A stretch of 64,000 nt of DNA from assembly GCF_050231725.1 (NCBI RefSeq), contig NZ_CP077172.1:1178001-1242000 (forward strand), written 5' to 3'. Within the stretch, counting starts at the first letter, position 1, and each line of letters opens with the position of its first letter. The DNA comes from Fusobacterium nucleatum_L. GTDB taxonomy: Bacteria > Fusobacteriota > Fusobacteriia > Fusobacteriales > Fusobacteriaceae. Below, one piece after another: positions 8,500 through 17,210 of this stretch. The position numbers and the translations under genes are program-made. The notes beneath the pieces were generated by a model. That model searched no databases, had not been told where the DNA came from, and saw only the letters and a list, made by a program, of their open reading frames with translations.

Positions 8500-9435
8500 A
8501 TGAAGTTTTCAAGTTATTTAAATCCAGATTATATATTTCCATGTTTAGAGGTAGAATCAAAAGAAGAGGTAGTCAGAACAATAGTTGATAAAATAGCAGA
8601 AGATAACAAGATGGTTTCTAAACAAAAAGAAGAAATTATTAAGAATATTTTAAAAAGAGAGGAAGAAATCTCTACTTGCATAGGTAATGGGATTTTTTTA
8701 CCTCATACAAGAATGATAGATTTTTCAGATTTTATTATAGCAGTTGCCACTGTTAAAAATAAATTAGAGGCTGAAATTGGTGGAACAAACCAAACTGATA
8801 ATATAAAAGTTGTTTTCTTAATAATTTCAGATGTATTAAAAAATAAAAATCTATTAAAAGCTATGAGTGCAATTTCAAAAATAGCTTTAAAAAACCCTGA
8901 AATTATAGAAAAAATTAAAACAGCAACTCATGAAAAGCAAATACTTGAATTGCTATCAGCTAATGATATAGAGATAGAACATAAAATCATAGCTGAAGAT
9001 GTTTTAAGTCCAGAAATAAAACCAGCAAAAGAAAATGATACTTTGGAAGAAATAGCTAAAAGATTGATATTAGAACAAAAATCAGCACTACCTGTTTTAA
9101 CAGAAGATGGTGTCCTTTTAGGAGAAATTACAGAAAGAGAGTTAATAGGTTTTGGTATGCCTGAACATTTAGCTCTTATGAGTGATTTAAACTTCTTAAC
9201 AGTAGGAGAACCTTTTGAAGAATACTTACTTAATGAAAGCACAATGACAATAAAGGATATTTATAGAAAAGATATAAAACACTTAATAATAGATAAAGAA
9301 ACTCCTATAATGGAAATTTGTTTTAAGATGGTATATAAAGGAATGCATAGATTGTATGTCGTAAATCCAAAGAATAATAAATATCTTGGAATTATAAATA
9401 GATCAGATATTATTAAGAAAGTGTTACATATTTAA
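8500..9435 (+). CDS. EIIA(Ntr/fructose)-like domain fused to a CBS pair
   Basis: The 311-residue protein begins with a PTS EIIA-type domain (residues about 1-145) including the IGNGIFLPHTR motif whose His69 is the phosphorylated residue in EIIA proteins. A pair of CBS domains follows (about 165-225 and 240-305; ALPVLTEDGVLLGEITERELI and HRLYVVNPKNNKYLGIINRSDI), which usually bind adenine nucleotides. No membrane EIIB/EIIC partner is adjacent; the gene instead precedes two ion/anion-transporter genes. A regulatory role, with phosphorylation and nucleotide level sensed together to control the transporters, is a reasonable inference but not shown. Confidence 0.85.
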   Translation: MKFSSYLNPDYIFPCLEVESKEEVVRTIVDKIAEDNKMVSKQKEEIIKNILKREEEISTCIGNGIFLPHTRMIDFSDFIIAVATVKNKLEAEIGGTNQTDNIKVVFLIISDVLKNKNLLKAMSAISKIALKNPEIIEKIKTATHEKQILELLSANDIEIEHKIIAEDVLSPEIKPAKENDTLEEIAKRLILEQKSALPVLTEDGVLLGEITERELIGFGMPEHLALMSDLNFLTVGEPFEEYLLNESTMTIKDIYRKDIKHLIIDKETPIMEICFKMVYKGMHRLYVVNPKNNKYLGIINRSDIIKKVLHI

Positions 9436-9465
9436 TTGGAAAAATAAATGTAAGGAAGGTTAGAA

Positions 9466-10740
9466 ATGTTATATATTGGAATTTTGATATTTATAGTGGT
9501 ATTCTACTGTATAATTACAGAGAAAGTACCAAGTTCTTGGGCAACAATGGCTGGAGGTTTGTTAATGACTTTAATAGGAATAACAAACCAAGAACAAGTC
9601 CTTGAAACGATATATACAAGATTAGAAATTTTATTTTTACTTGTTGGAATGATGATGATAGTTCTTCTAATATCAGAAACAGGAGTGTTCCAATGGTTTG
9701 CAATTAAGGTTGCTCAATTGGTAAGAGGAGAACCATTTAAGTTGATAATTTTATTATCAATAGTAACAGCTGTATGCTCCGCATTTTTAGATAATGTTAC
9801 AACAATTTTGCTAATGGCACCAGTATCTATATTATTGGCTAAGCAATTAAAGCTAAATCCTTTTCCTTTTGTAATAACAGAAGTTATGTCAGCAAATATT
9901 GGTGGACTTGCAACATTAATAGGAGATCCTACTCAACTTATTATAGGTGCAGAAGGAAAATTAACTTTTAATGAATTTTTACTTAATACAGCACCAGTTG
10001 CAATACTTTCAATGATTTCTCTTTTAGCAACAGTTTATTTTATGTATGCAAAAGATATGAAGGTATCAAATGAGCTAAAAGCTAAGATTATGGAATTAGA
10101 TTCTAGCAGATCATTAAAAGATATAAAACTTTTAAAACAATCAATAGTTATATTTTCTTTGGTTATAATTGGTTTTATTTTAAATAACTTTGTGGATAAA
10201 GGACTTGCTATGATTGCATTATCAGGGGCAGTATGTCTATCGCTTCTAGCAAAGAAAAGTCCTAAGGAAATGTTTGAAGGAGTTGAATGGGAAACTCTAT
10301 TCTTCTTTATAGGATTATTTATGATGATAAAAGGGATAGAAAATCTTGATATTATTAAATTTATTGGAGATAAAATGATACATCTAACAGAAGGGCATTT
10401 TGGAGGAGCAGTATTCTCAACAATGTGGATATCAGCTATCTTTACTTCAGTAATAGGGAATGTTGCCAATGCCGCAACATTCTCAAAAATTATTAATATT
10501 ATGACTCCAACTTTTTCAGGAGTAGTAGGAATAAAAGCACTTTGGTGGGCTTTATCTTTTGGCTCTTGTTTAGGTGGGAATTTAAGTATACTTGGTTCTG
10601 CAACAAATGTTGTTGCAGTAGGAGCTGCAGATAAAGCAGGATGCAAAATAAAATTTGTACAATTTTTAAAATTCGGTGGAATTATTGCCATAGAAAATTT
10701 AATTATAGCTTCAGTATATATTTATTTCAGATATCTATAA
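9466..10740 (+). CDS. ArsB/NhaD (ion transporter superfamily) membrane protein, copy 1
   Basis: The 424-residue protein has 10-12 hydrophobic segments and two typical IT-superfamily stretches: FLDNVTTILLMAPVSILLAKQL (about residues 105-126) and IGGLATLIGDPTQLIIG (about residues 145-161), with a second half-repeat motif FTSVIGNVANAATF. Members move Na+, arsenite, sulfate or dicarboxylates; the sequence cannot decide between these. It follows the EIIA-CBS gene by 30 bases and is closely similar to the next transporter, so the two are a tandem duplication. Confidence 0.85.
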   Translation: MLYIGILIFIVVFYCIITEKVPSSWATMAGGLLMTLIGITNQEQVLETIYTRLEILFLLVGMMMIVLLISETGVFQWFAIKVAQLVRGEPFKLIILLSIVTAVCSAFLDNVTTILLMAPVSILLAKQLKLNPFPFVITEVMSANIGGLATLIGDPTQLIIGAEGKLTFNEFLLNTAPVAILSMISLLATVYFMYAKDMKVSNELKAKIMELDSSRSLKDIKLLKQSIVIFSLVIIGFILNNFVDKGLAMIALSGAVCLSLLAKKSPKEMFEGVEWETLFFFIGLFMMIKGIENLDIIKFIGDKMIHLTEGHFGGAVFSTMWISAIFTSVIGNVANAATFSKIINIMTPTFSGVVGIKALWWALSFGSCLGGNLSILGSATNVVAVGAADKAGCKIKFVQFLKFGGIIAIENLIIASVYIYFRYL

Positions 10741-10900
10741 AAAATAGTTCGTTACTAGCTAGATTTTTTAACGAATAAAAATTAAGAATTCGCTGTAAAT
10801 TCACTAAACTCGTTTCACTCAGACACAGTGAGATTTGCTCGGCTCATTCTATTTAATTTTTATTCTAAAATCTAGAATGTAACTTACTTATTTTTTTATT
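10740..10900. repeat. Dispersed inverted-repeat element, copy A
   Basis: About 160 bases between the two transporters form two long imperfect arms. The left arm (GTTACTAGCTAGATTTTTTA then GAATAAAAATTAAG) pairs with the right arm (TTAATTTTTATTC then AAATCTAGAATGTAAC). The right half, including GATTTGCTCGGCTCATTCTA, is nearly identical to the copy at 22103-22276, while the central loop differs. No open frame is present. The pattern suits a MITE-like element or a structured RNA at the end of the first transporter transcript. Confidence 0.75.
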
Positions 10901-10940
10901 TACATTATAAAATAAGGCTAGAAAGGTATAGTGAGAGAAG

Positions 10941-12218
10941 ATGTTGTTAATTTTGGGAATACTTATTTTTATTGTAGTTTTTTACTGCATAATTACAGAA
11001 AAAGTTCCTTCTGCCTATGCGACAATGCTTGGAGCATTGACAATGGCTTTTTTAGGAATAGTAAATGAAGAAGAAATTTTAGAAACAATACATAGTAGAT
11101 TAGAAATATTGCTTTTATTAATTGGAATGATGATAATAGTATCTTTAATATCAGAAACAGGAGTTTTCCAATGGTTTGCAATTAAGGTTGTAAAAATAGT
11201 AAGAGGAGACCCTTTAAAATTGCTAATACTACTTTCACTTGTAACAGCGACTTGTTCAGCATTTTTAGACAATGTTACAACAATTTTACTTATGGCACCA
11301 GTATCAATATTATTGGCAAAACAATTAAAATTAGATCCTTTTCCTTTTGTTATGACAGAAGTTTTAGCTTCAGATATAGGTGGAATGGCGACTTTGATAG
11401 GAGATCCTACTCAACTTATTATAGGAAGTGAAGGAAAAATTAATTTTAATGAATTTCTATACAATACAGCACCAGTGAGTATAATAGCACTAATAATATT
11501 ATTAACAGTTGTATACTTTACAAATATAAGAAAAATGGAAGTTTCAAATGAATTAAAAGCAAGGATTATGGAATTGGAATCTGATAGAATACTAACAAAT
11601 AAGAAATTATTAAAACAATCTATGATAATTCTCACTGCTGTAATAATAGGTTTTGTGCTAAATAACTTTGTAAATAAAGGATTGTCAGTAATTTCTTTAA
11701 GTGGTGGAATATTTTTGGCATTCTTAACAGAAAGAGAACCTAAAAAGATTTTCAGTAGTGTAGAATGGGATACTTTATTCTTCTTTATTGGACTTTTTGT
11801 TATGATTAGAGGTATCGAAAATTTAGGAGTAATTAAATTTATAGGGAATAAGATAATTGAAATTTCAACAGGGAATTTCAAAGTAGCTTCAATTTCAATA
11901 ATGTGGTTATCTTCAATATTTACTTCTATATTTGGAAATGTTGCTAATGCTGCAACTTTTGCAAAGATTATTAAAACAGTTATTCCAGATTTCCAAAATA
12001 TAGCAGATACAAAGGTATTTTGGTGGGCTTTATCTTATGGTTCTTGTCTAGGTGGAAGTATTACAATGATAGGTTCAGCAACAAATGTAGTGGCAGTATC
12101 AGCTTCTGCAAAAGCAGGATGTAAAATTGATTTTATGAAATTCTTTAAATTTGGAAGTAAGATAGCAATTTTAAATCTGGTGGCTGCAACTGTATATATG
12201 TATTTAAGATATTTATAA
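10941..12218 (+). CDS. ArsB/NhaD (ion transporter superfamily) membrane protein, copy 2
   Basis: A 425-residue paralogue of the preceding gene, similar over the whole length, with the same landmarks (FLDNVTTILLMAPVSILLAKQL, IGGMATLIGDPTQLIIG, FTSIFGNVANAATF). The N-terminal half is more conserved than the central cytoplasmic loop (about residues 190-230), suggesting retained transport chemistry with altered regulation or specificity. It sits downstream of repeat copy A and ends at a terminator, so it may be read from its own promoter rather than with copy 1. Substrate unknown. Confidence 0.85.
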   Translation: MLLILGILIFIVVFYCIITEKVPSAYATMLGALTMAFLGIVNEEEILETIHSRLEILLLLIGMMIIVSLISETGVFQWFAIKVVKIVRGDPLKLLILLSLVTATCSAFLDNVTTILLMAPVSILLAKQLKLDPFPFVMTEVLASDIGGMATLIGDPTQLIIGSEGKINFNEFLYNTAPVSIIALIILLTVVYFTNIRKMEVSNELKARIMELESDRILTNKKLLKQSMIILTAVIIGFVLNNFVNKGLSVISLSGGIFLAFLTEREPKKIFSSVEWDTLFFFIGLFVMIRGIENLGVIKFIGNKIIEISTGNFKVASISIMWLSSIFTSIFGNVANAATFAKIIKTVIPDFQNIADTKVFWWALSYGSCLGGSITMIGSATNVVAVSASAKAGCKIDFMKFFKFGSKIAILNLVAATVYMYLRYL

Positions 12219-12226
12219 AATTTTTA

Positions 12227-12252
12227 AGCACTCAAAATAAGAGTGCTTTTTA
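12227..12252 (+). terminator. Rho-independent terminator after transporter copy 2
   Basis: AGCACTC (12227-12233) and GAGTGCT (12241-12247) pair around a seven-base loop and are followed by a T-rich run. It separates the transporter genes from the restriction island. Confidence 0.75.
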
Positions 12253-12315
12253 TTTGTAAAATAAGTGGTATAATATTTATTATAAAATAAAATATATTTG
12301 AATAGGGAAAATATT

Positions 12316-14328
12316 ATGGAAAATTTAAAATTATTTTTAGATGACAAAGATAAAAAAAAGAATAAAGTTGAAAAATTAATAGAAGAATTAAAGTTAAAAA
12401 GATTTTTCATAAATAATAGAAGATATTTAGGTAATAAATATTCTTTAACTAATTTTATAAAAAAAATAGTTGAAGAAAATTGTAAAAATATTAATACTGT
12501 AGCTGATGTATTTAGTGGAACAGGTTCAGTTTCAGATATATTTAAGGATAGAGAATTAATAACAAATGATTTATTATACTGTAACTATATATCTAACTAT
12601 GCCTGGTTTTCCAGTGAAAATTATTCAGAAGAAAAAGTAATAAATATCGTTTATGAATATAACAAAATAGAAACTTCTGAAAATAATTATGTTAGAGCAA
12701 ATTTTGCAGATACTTTTTTTTCAGCAGATGATTGCAGTAAGATAGGTTATATAAGAGAAGATATAGAAAAAAAATATAAAAATAAAGAAATAAATTATAA
12801 AGAGTATTCTATTTTAATAACAACATTACTTTATGCAATGGATAGAATTGCCAATACTGTTGGACACTATGATGCATATAGAAAAAAAATAGAATTCAAT
12901 AAAAAATTATATTTAGGGATAATGTTACCCAATAAAAATTTGAATAAAAATAATAAATGCTATAATAAAGATGCAAATGAATTGATAAAAAATATAAATT
13001 GTGATCTACTTTACTTAGATCCTCCTTATAATTCAAGACAGTATTCAGATGCCTATCATTTATTAGAAAATATTGCTAAATGGCAAAAACCAGAAGTTTT
13101 TGGGGTTGCTAGGAAAATGGATAGAAAAGCAATAAAAAGTAGTTATTGCACCATAGAAGCTACTAAAAAATTTAGAGAACTAATTGAGAATACTGATGCT
13201 AAATATATTTTACTTTCATATAATAATATGTCTGAAAAAGGTGATGATAGGTCAAATGCTAAAATTTCTGATAAAGATATTTTAGAAATTTTAGAAAAAA
13301 GAGGTAAAGTAAAAATTTTTGAAGAGGAGTATAAAATGTTTTCAACAGGAAAATCAAATGTAAAAGATAATAAAGAAAGATTATTTTTATGTGAAGTTGA
13401 AGAAAATAAATCAGTGTCTTCTCCATTTAATTATACTGGTGGGAAATATAAATTATTAGAACAGCTTCAAAAATTATTTAAGGAAGATGAGATATTTTTA
13501 GATATTTTTACAGGGGGAGCAAATGTTGGAATTAACTCAAAGTCCTCAAAAATAATTTTTAATGATGTAAATGTTAAGATAATCTCTTTAATAGAGTATA
13601 TTAAAAATATAGATATAGAAGAATTATTGAAAAAAATAGACAATATTATAGTTGATTATGGTTTATCAAATACTGTGCTTTATGGTTATGAGTATTACTA
13701 TTGCAATAGTAGTGAAGGACTAGCAAATTGTAATAAAGAAGCCTTTTTAAAATTGAGAGAAGATTATAATAAAAAACTGAATGAAGGGATAGAAGATTAT
13801 AGTCTTTTATATGTTTTAATTGTTTTTTCTTTTAATAATCAAATTCGTTTTAATAGTAAAGGAGAATTTAATTTACCAGTTGGAAAAAGAGATTTTAATT
13901 TAAAAATGAGAAATAAATTAATTTTATTTTCAAAAAAATTAAAAGAAAAAGATATTGAATTTTATTCAAAAGATTTTAGGGAGATTGATATAAATAAAAT
14001 TCCTAAAAATACTTTTGTTTATTGTGATCCACCTTACTTAATTACTACAGCTGGATATAATGAAAATGGGATGTGGACTGATAAAGAAGAGAAGGACTTA
14101 CTGAATTTCTTAAAAGAGTTAGATAAAAAAGGCTTAAAATTTGCTTTATCAAATGTTTTAGAAAGCAAAAACAAAGAAAATAAAATTTTGAAAGATTGGA
14201 TTTTGGAAAATAATTTTTATTGTAATTATTTAAAAAAAGATTATTCAAATAGTAATTATCAAAGGAAAGAAAAAGATAGCATTTCAGTTGAAGTTTTAGT
14301 AACTAATTATAATACTGAGGAGATATAA
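12316..14328 (+). CDS. Fused double Dam-type (D12 class) adenine methyltransferase, M.FokI-like
   Basis: The 670-residue protein contains two N6-adenine methyltransferase units in tandem. The first has GNKYSL, an AdoMet-binding DVFSGTGSVS near residue 68, and the catalytic DPPY at residues 235-238. The second begins near residue 376 with FNYTGGKYKLL, has DIFTGGANVG, and DPPY at 571-574. This is the design of M.FokI, where each domain methylates one strand of an asymmetric site. That suits the type IIS endonuclease gene that follows immediately. I take the ATG at 12316 (AGGG eight bases upstream) rather than the upstream TTG at 12298. The target sequence cannot be read out. Confidence 0.9.
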   Translation: MENLKLFLDDKDKKKNKVEKLIEELKLKRFFINNRRYLGNKYSLTNFIKKIVEENCKNINTVADVFSGTGSVSDIFKDRELITNDLLYCNYISNYAWFSSENYSEEKVINIVYEYNKIETSENNYVRANFADTFFSADDCSKIGYIREDIEKKYKNKEINYKEYSILITTLLYAMDRIANTVGHYDAYRKKIEFNKKLYLGIMLPNKNLNKNNKCYNKDANELIKNINCDLLYLDPPYNSRQYSDAYHLLENIAKWQKPEVFGVARKMDRKAIKSSYCTIEATKKFRELIENTDAKYILLSYNNMSEKGDDRSNAKISDKDILEILEKRGKVKIFEEEYKMFSTGKSNVKDNKERLFLCEVEENKSVSSPFNYTGGKYKLLEQLQKLFKEDEIFLDIFTGGANVGINSKSSKIIFNDVNVKIISLIEYIKNIDIEELLKKIDNIIVDYGLSNTVLYGYEYYYCNSSEGLANCNKEAFLKLREDYNKKLNEGIEDYSLLYVLIVFSFNNQIRFNSKGEFNLPVGKRDFNLKMRNKLILFSKKLKEKDIEFYSKDFREIDINKIPKNTFVYCDPPYLITTAGYNENGMWTDKEEKDLLNFLKELDKKGLKFALSNVLESKNKENKILKDWILENNFYCNYLKKDYSNSNYQRKEKDSISVEVLVTNYNTEEI

Positions 14329-16299
14329 ATGAAAGAATTGAAGTATAAGAGCTTTTGTTGGGTAATTGGAACTACAAGTTTTCGTACAGCAAAATTAAAT
14401 TTAAAAATAGAAGAACAATTAAGATTGTTAAATGAATTTCATAAAAGTATAAATTCTTGGGAATGGACTAATTCTACTCAGGAAAAATATTATGATTTTA
14501 TGAAAGATAAAGAATTTGTTAGTGGAGATGCTAGTAGAAAAGACAAAGATGCTAGAGAAAAGACTTCAGGCTTAGTTGATATTGGACTTATTGCAAAAAA
14601 TAGACTTCTAACAGCAGTAGGAGAGAAGCTGTTAGAAATTACAAATAAAGAAGAAATATCTAAAAATAATATTTTTAATATTGAAGACGATAGTTTTATT
14701 TATCTAAAACAATTATTAAAAACTTCAATAAACGTTGATGGAAAATTTGTAAAGCCTTATATAGTATTAGTTTATTGTCTTGAAGAATTAGAATACTTGA
14801 CTTATGATGAATTTACTTATTTTATTCCTTTAATTACAGATAAAGAGAGTTTAAATGAGATTATTGAAAATATTAGAAAATACAGAAAAAAGGAACTAAA
14901 AAAAGAAGATATAATATATAAAAAATTGATTTCAATGAAAAATTATCAGGAGGCTGAGAAAGTACTTTTAGCTAATAAAATTACAGAAGATTTGATTTGC
15001 CTAGTAGGAATGAATAGAAAGAGTAAAACTTACGATAAGATATTTTTTCAATTATATCAGTTACTAAAGGCTATTTTTATAGATAAAAGCAATCAAGATT
15101 ATTTAAAGACTTTTGAAATTATTAGTAACATTACAGGAAAATCATCAATACATTGGAAAAATTTAATTTTTAAAACTAATAAAAAAGAAAGTATAAAAAA
15201 GGAAAAAGAAAAATCAATTGATGAGAATTGCCCTTTTAAAATTTCTAAAAATGAAGATGAATTTAAAAAACTATTTTTTAAATATTTACATACTTTTAAA
15301 GCTATGGCAACTCTTGAAGATTATTTTGATCTAAATAGAAGATATTTAGCTTTAACAGAAACTTTTATTTTTGAAGATAGTTTAATAAAATTAGACATAT
15401 TTCCAAAATATTATTTTAAAGAATGTATCTCAGACTTAATAGACGAAGCTTTTATTGAAAATAAAAATTTAAAAGATGATATTGAATTATCTGAAATTTC
15501 AGATAATCTAAAAATTGATTTAAATAAAGTTTATTCTAATTTAAGTAAAGATTTGAATATAAAGATTACTAATCTAGATGAAGCAAATAAATATATTCAA
15601 GATGAAAGATATAAAAGATTTAATTTGTTAATAGAAAATAAATTTTCAGATGAAGTATTATTAAAACTTTTAGAATATTTTGAAAAAAGAGAAGATAAAG
15701 AAATTGAAAAATTAGTTACAGATGAGGCAACTATACCTACAATTTTTGAATACATTTTAGGTATAATTTGGTATAAAGTGAGTGAAAGACAAGGAAATAT
15801 TTTAGAATTTATGAAGTTATCATTAGAAGCTAATTTATTACCTAAGACACATGCAGCTGGAGGTTATGCAGATATTATATATGAGTATGAAGCATGTGCT
15901 TTTTATCCAAAACATTCATTATTACTTGAAGCAACCCTTGCTGATGGGAATAATCAAAGAAGAATGGAAATGGAACCTGTTTCAAGGCATTTAGGAGACT
16001 ATAGAATTAGATTTAATAATCCATTTGATTATAGTCTATTTGTAAGTACATACTTGGATAGAAATGTAATCTCAGATTTTAGATATAGAAAGATAATTCC
16101 CTATGTCAGAGATGGAGAAATTATTAAAGGTATGAAGATTGTTTCAATGGATACAGGTTCTCTTAAAAAAGTAATTGAGAAAAAAATTAAATATAAGTAT
16201 TTGTATGAAGTATTTGATAAATATCATGAAATGCCATTAGAGATAGAGAATTGGCATGATGATATGATAAAAGAAGCTACAGAGGAGTATAAGGTTTAA
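14329..16299 (+). CDS. Type IIS restriction endonuclease, AlwI/MlyI/N.BstNBI family
   Basis: The 656-residue protein resembles the AlwI-type endonucleases. The opening segment (CWVIGTTSFRTAKLNLKIEEQ) matches their N-terminal recognition region. Residues about 505-550 hold the nuclease core: LPKTHAAGGYADIIYEY, LLLEATLADG and EMEPVSRH, which align with the THAAG...D...E-V/A-T...ESEPVTRH block that I recall from the nicking enzymes N.BspD6I/N.BstNBI. The acidic residues near 515, 531 and 545 would be catalytic. The ATG directly abuts the methyltransferase stop codon with a GAGGAG ribosome-binding site. Related enzymes recognise 5-base asymmetric sites and cut a few bases outside; the specificity here is unknown. 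Confidence 0.85.
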   Translation: MKELKYKSFCWVIGTTSFRTAKLNLKIEEQLRLLNEFHKSINSWEWTNSTQEKYYDFMKDKEFVSGDASRKDKDAREKTSGLVDIGLIAKNRLLTAVGEKLLEITNKEEISKNNIFNIEDDSFIYLKQLLKTSINVDGKFVKPYIVLVYCLEELEYLTYDEFTYFIPLITDKESLNEIIENIRKYRKKELKKEDIIYKKLISMKNYQEAEKVLLANKITEDLICLVGMNRKSKTYDKIFFQLYQLLKAIFIDKSNQDYLKTFEIISNITGKSSIHWKNLIFKTNKKESIKKEKEKSIDENCPFKISKNEDEFKKLFFKYLHTFKAMATLEDYFDLNRRYLALTETFIFEDSLIKLDIFPKYYFKECISDLIDEAFIENKNLKDDIELSEISDNLKIDLNKVYSNLSKDLNIKITNLDEANKYIQDERYKRFNLLIENKFSDEVLLKLLEYFEKREDKEIEKLVTDEATIPTIFEYILGIIWYKVSERQGNILEFMKLSLEANLLPKTHAAGGYADIIYEYEACAFYPKHSLLLEATLADGNNQRRMEMEPVSRHLGDYRIRFNNPFDYSLFVSTYLDRNVISDFRYRKIIPYVRDGEIIKGMKIVSMDTGSLKKVIEKKIKYKYLYEVFDKYHEMPLEIENWHDDMIKEATEEYKV

Positions 16300-16325
16300 A
16301 TTAATTAGTTATAGGAGGAGGAATA

Positions 16326-17210
16326 GTGCATTATTCACCATTAAGGTATCCAGGTGGGAAAGGGAAATTAACACCATTAATAGAATTGTTGATTGATATG
16401 TATGGTCACAGAGGAGGAACATATATTGAGCCTTTTGCTGGTGGGGCTGGAGTTGCAATAGAGTTACTTGAAAAAAAAGTAGTTTCCAAAATTGTTATAA
16501 ATGATTTAGATAAGGGAATTTACTCGTTTTGGAGAGCAATACTAGAGGAAACTGATAAATTTTTAGAGCAAGTGAATACAATTCCTCTTACAATTGCTGA
16601 ATGGAAAAAACAAAGACGTATTTGTTTTGAAGATAATAAAAAGTATAGTTTTGAACTTGGATTTGCAACATTTTATATGAATAGAACGAATCGTTCAGGA
16701 ATTATTAAAGCTGGAGCAATAGGTGGCGTAGAACAGTCTGGTTTATGGAAATTAGATGCTAGATTTAATCGTGAAGATTTAATATTTAGAATAAAAAAAA
16801 TCGTAAAAAATAAGTCTAAAATTCATTTATATAACAAAGATATAAAATCATTTTTAGAAAAATATCTTCCTAAGTATAAAGAAAATGTATTCATATATTT
16901 TGATCCACCATATTTTAACAAAGGAAAACAACTATATCTTAATTTTTTTGATTATAATGATCATATTAGAATAAAAAAATTAATAGATAAGACATTTAAT
17001 TGTGACTGGGTTATAACCTATGATGATGAACCAGAGATAGAAAAAATTTATGAGAAATATTGTATAAAAAAAATTGAACTTAATTATAGTATGGCAAAAA
17101 AAAGGAAAGCTAATGAACTTATTATATTTAAAGATGTTATAGAAATACCTAGTTTAAATGATTTAAAAACAAAAAATATTGATTTTAATTTAAGGGAGAC
17201 TAAAAAATGA
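16326..17210 (+). CDS. Dam-type (D12 class) DNA adenine methyltransferase
   Basis: A 294-residue stand-alone N6-adenine methyltransferase with YPGGKGKL (residues 8-15), EPFAGGAGVA as AdoMet site, NDLDKGIYSFW, and catalytic DPPY at 193-196. It starts with GTG behind a strong AGGAGGA site, 26 bases after the endonuclease gene, and its stop overlaps the ATPase start by four bases. Because the fused double methyltransferase upstream can already protect both strands of the type IIS site, this third enzyme may instead work with the ATPase. It is not obviously a housekeeping Dam. Confidence 0.9.
   Translation: MHYSPLRYPGGKGKLTPLIELLIDMYGHRGGTYIEPFAGGAGVAIELLEKKVVSKIVINDLDKGIYSFWRAILEETDKFLEQVNTIPLTIAEWKKQRRICFEDNKKYSFELGFATFYMNRTNRSGIIKAGAIGGVEQSGLWKLDARFNREDLIFRIKKIVKNKSKIHLYNKDIKSFLEKYLPKYKENVFIYFDPPYFNKGKQLYLNFFDYNDHIRIKKLIDKTFNCDWVITYDDEPEIEKIYEKYCIKKIELNYSMAKKRKANELIIFKDVIEIPSLNDLKTKNIDFNLRETKK

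Noticed and set aside
10035..10691. 218-codon minus-strand frame inside transporter copy 1
   Set aside because: The sense strand has a clear family assignment, and a similar shadow occurs in the paralogue because the two genes are similar.
12298..12315. Upstream TTG start for the double methyltransferase
   Set aside because: The only good ribosome-binding sequence (AGGG at 12304-12307) fits the ATG at 12316.
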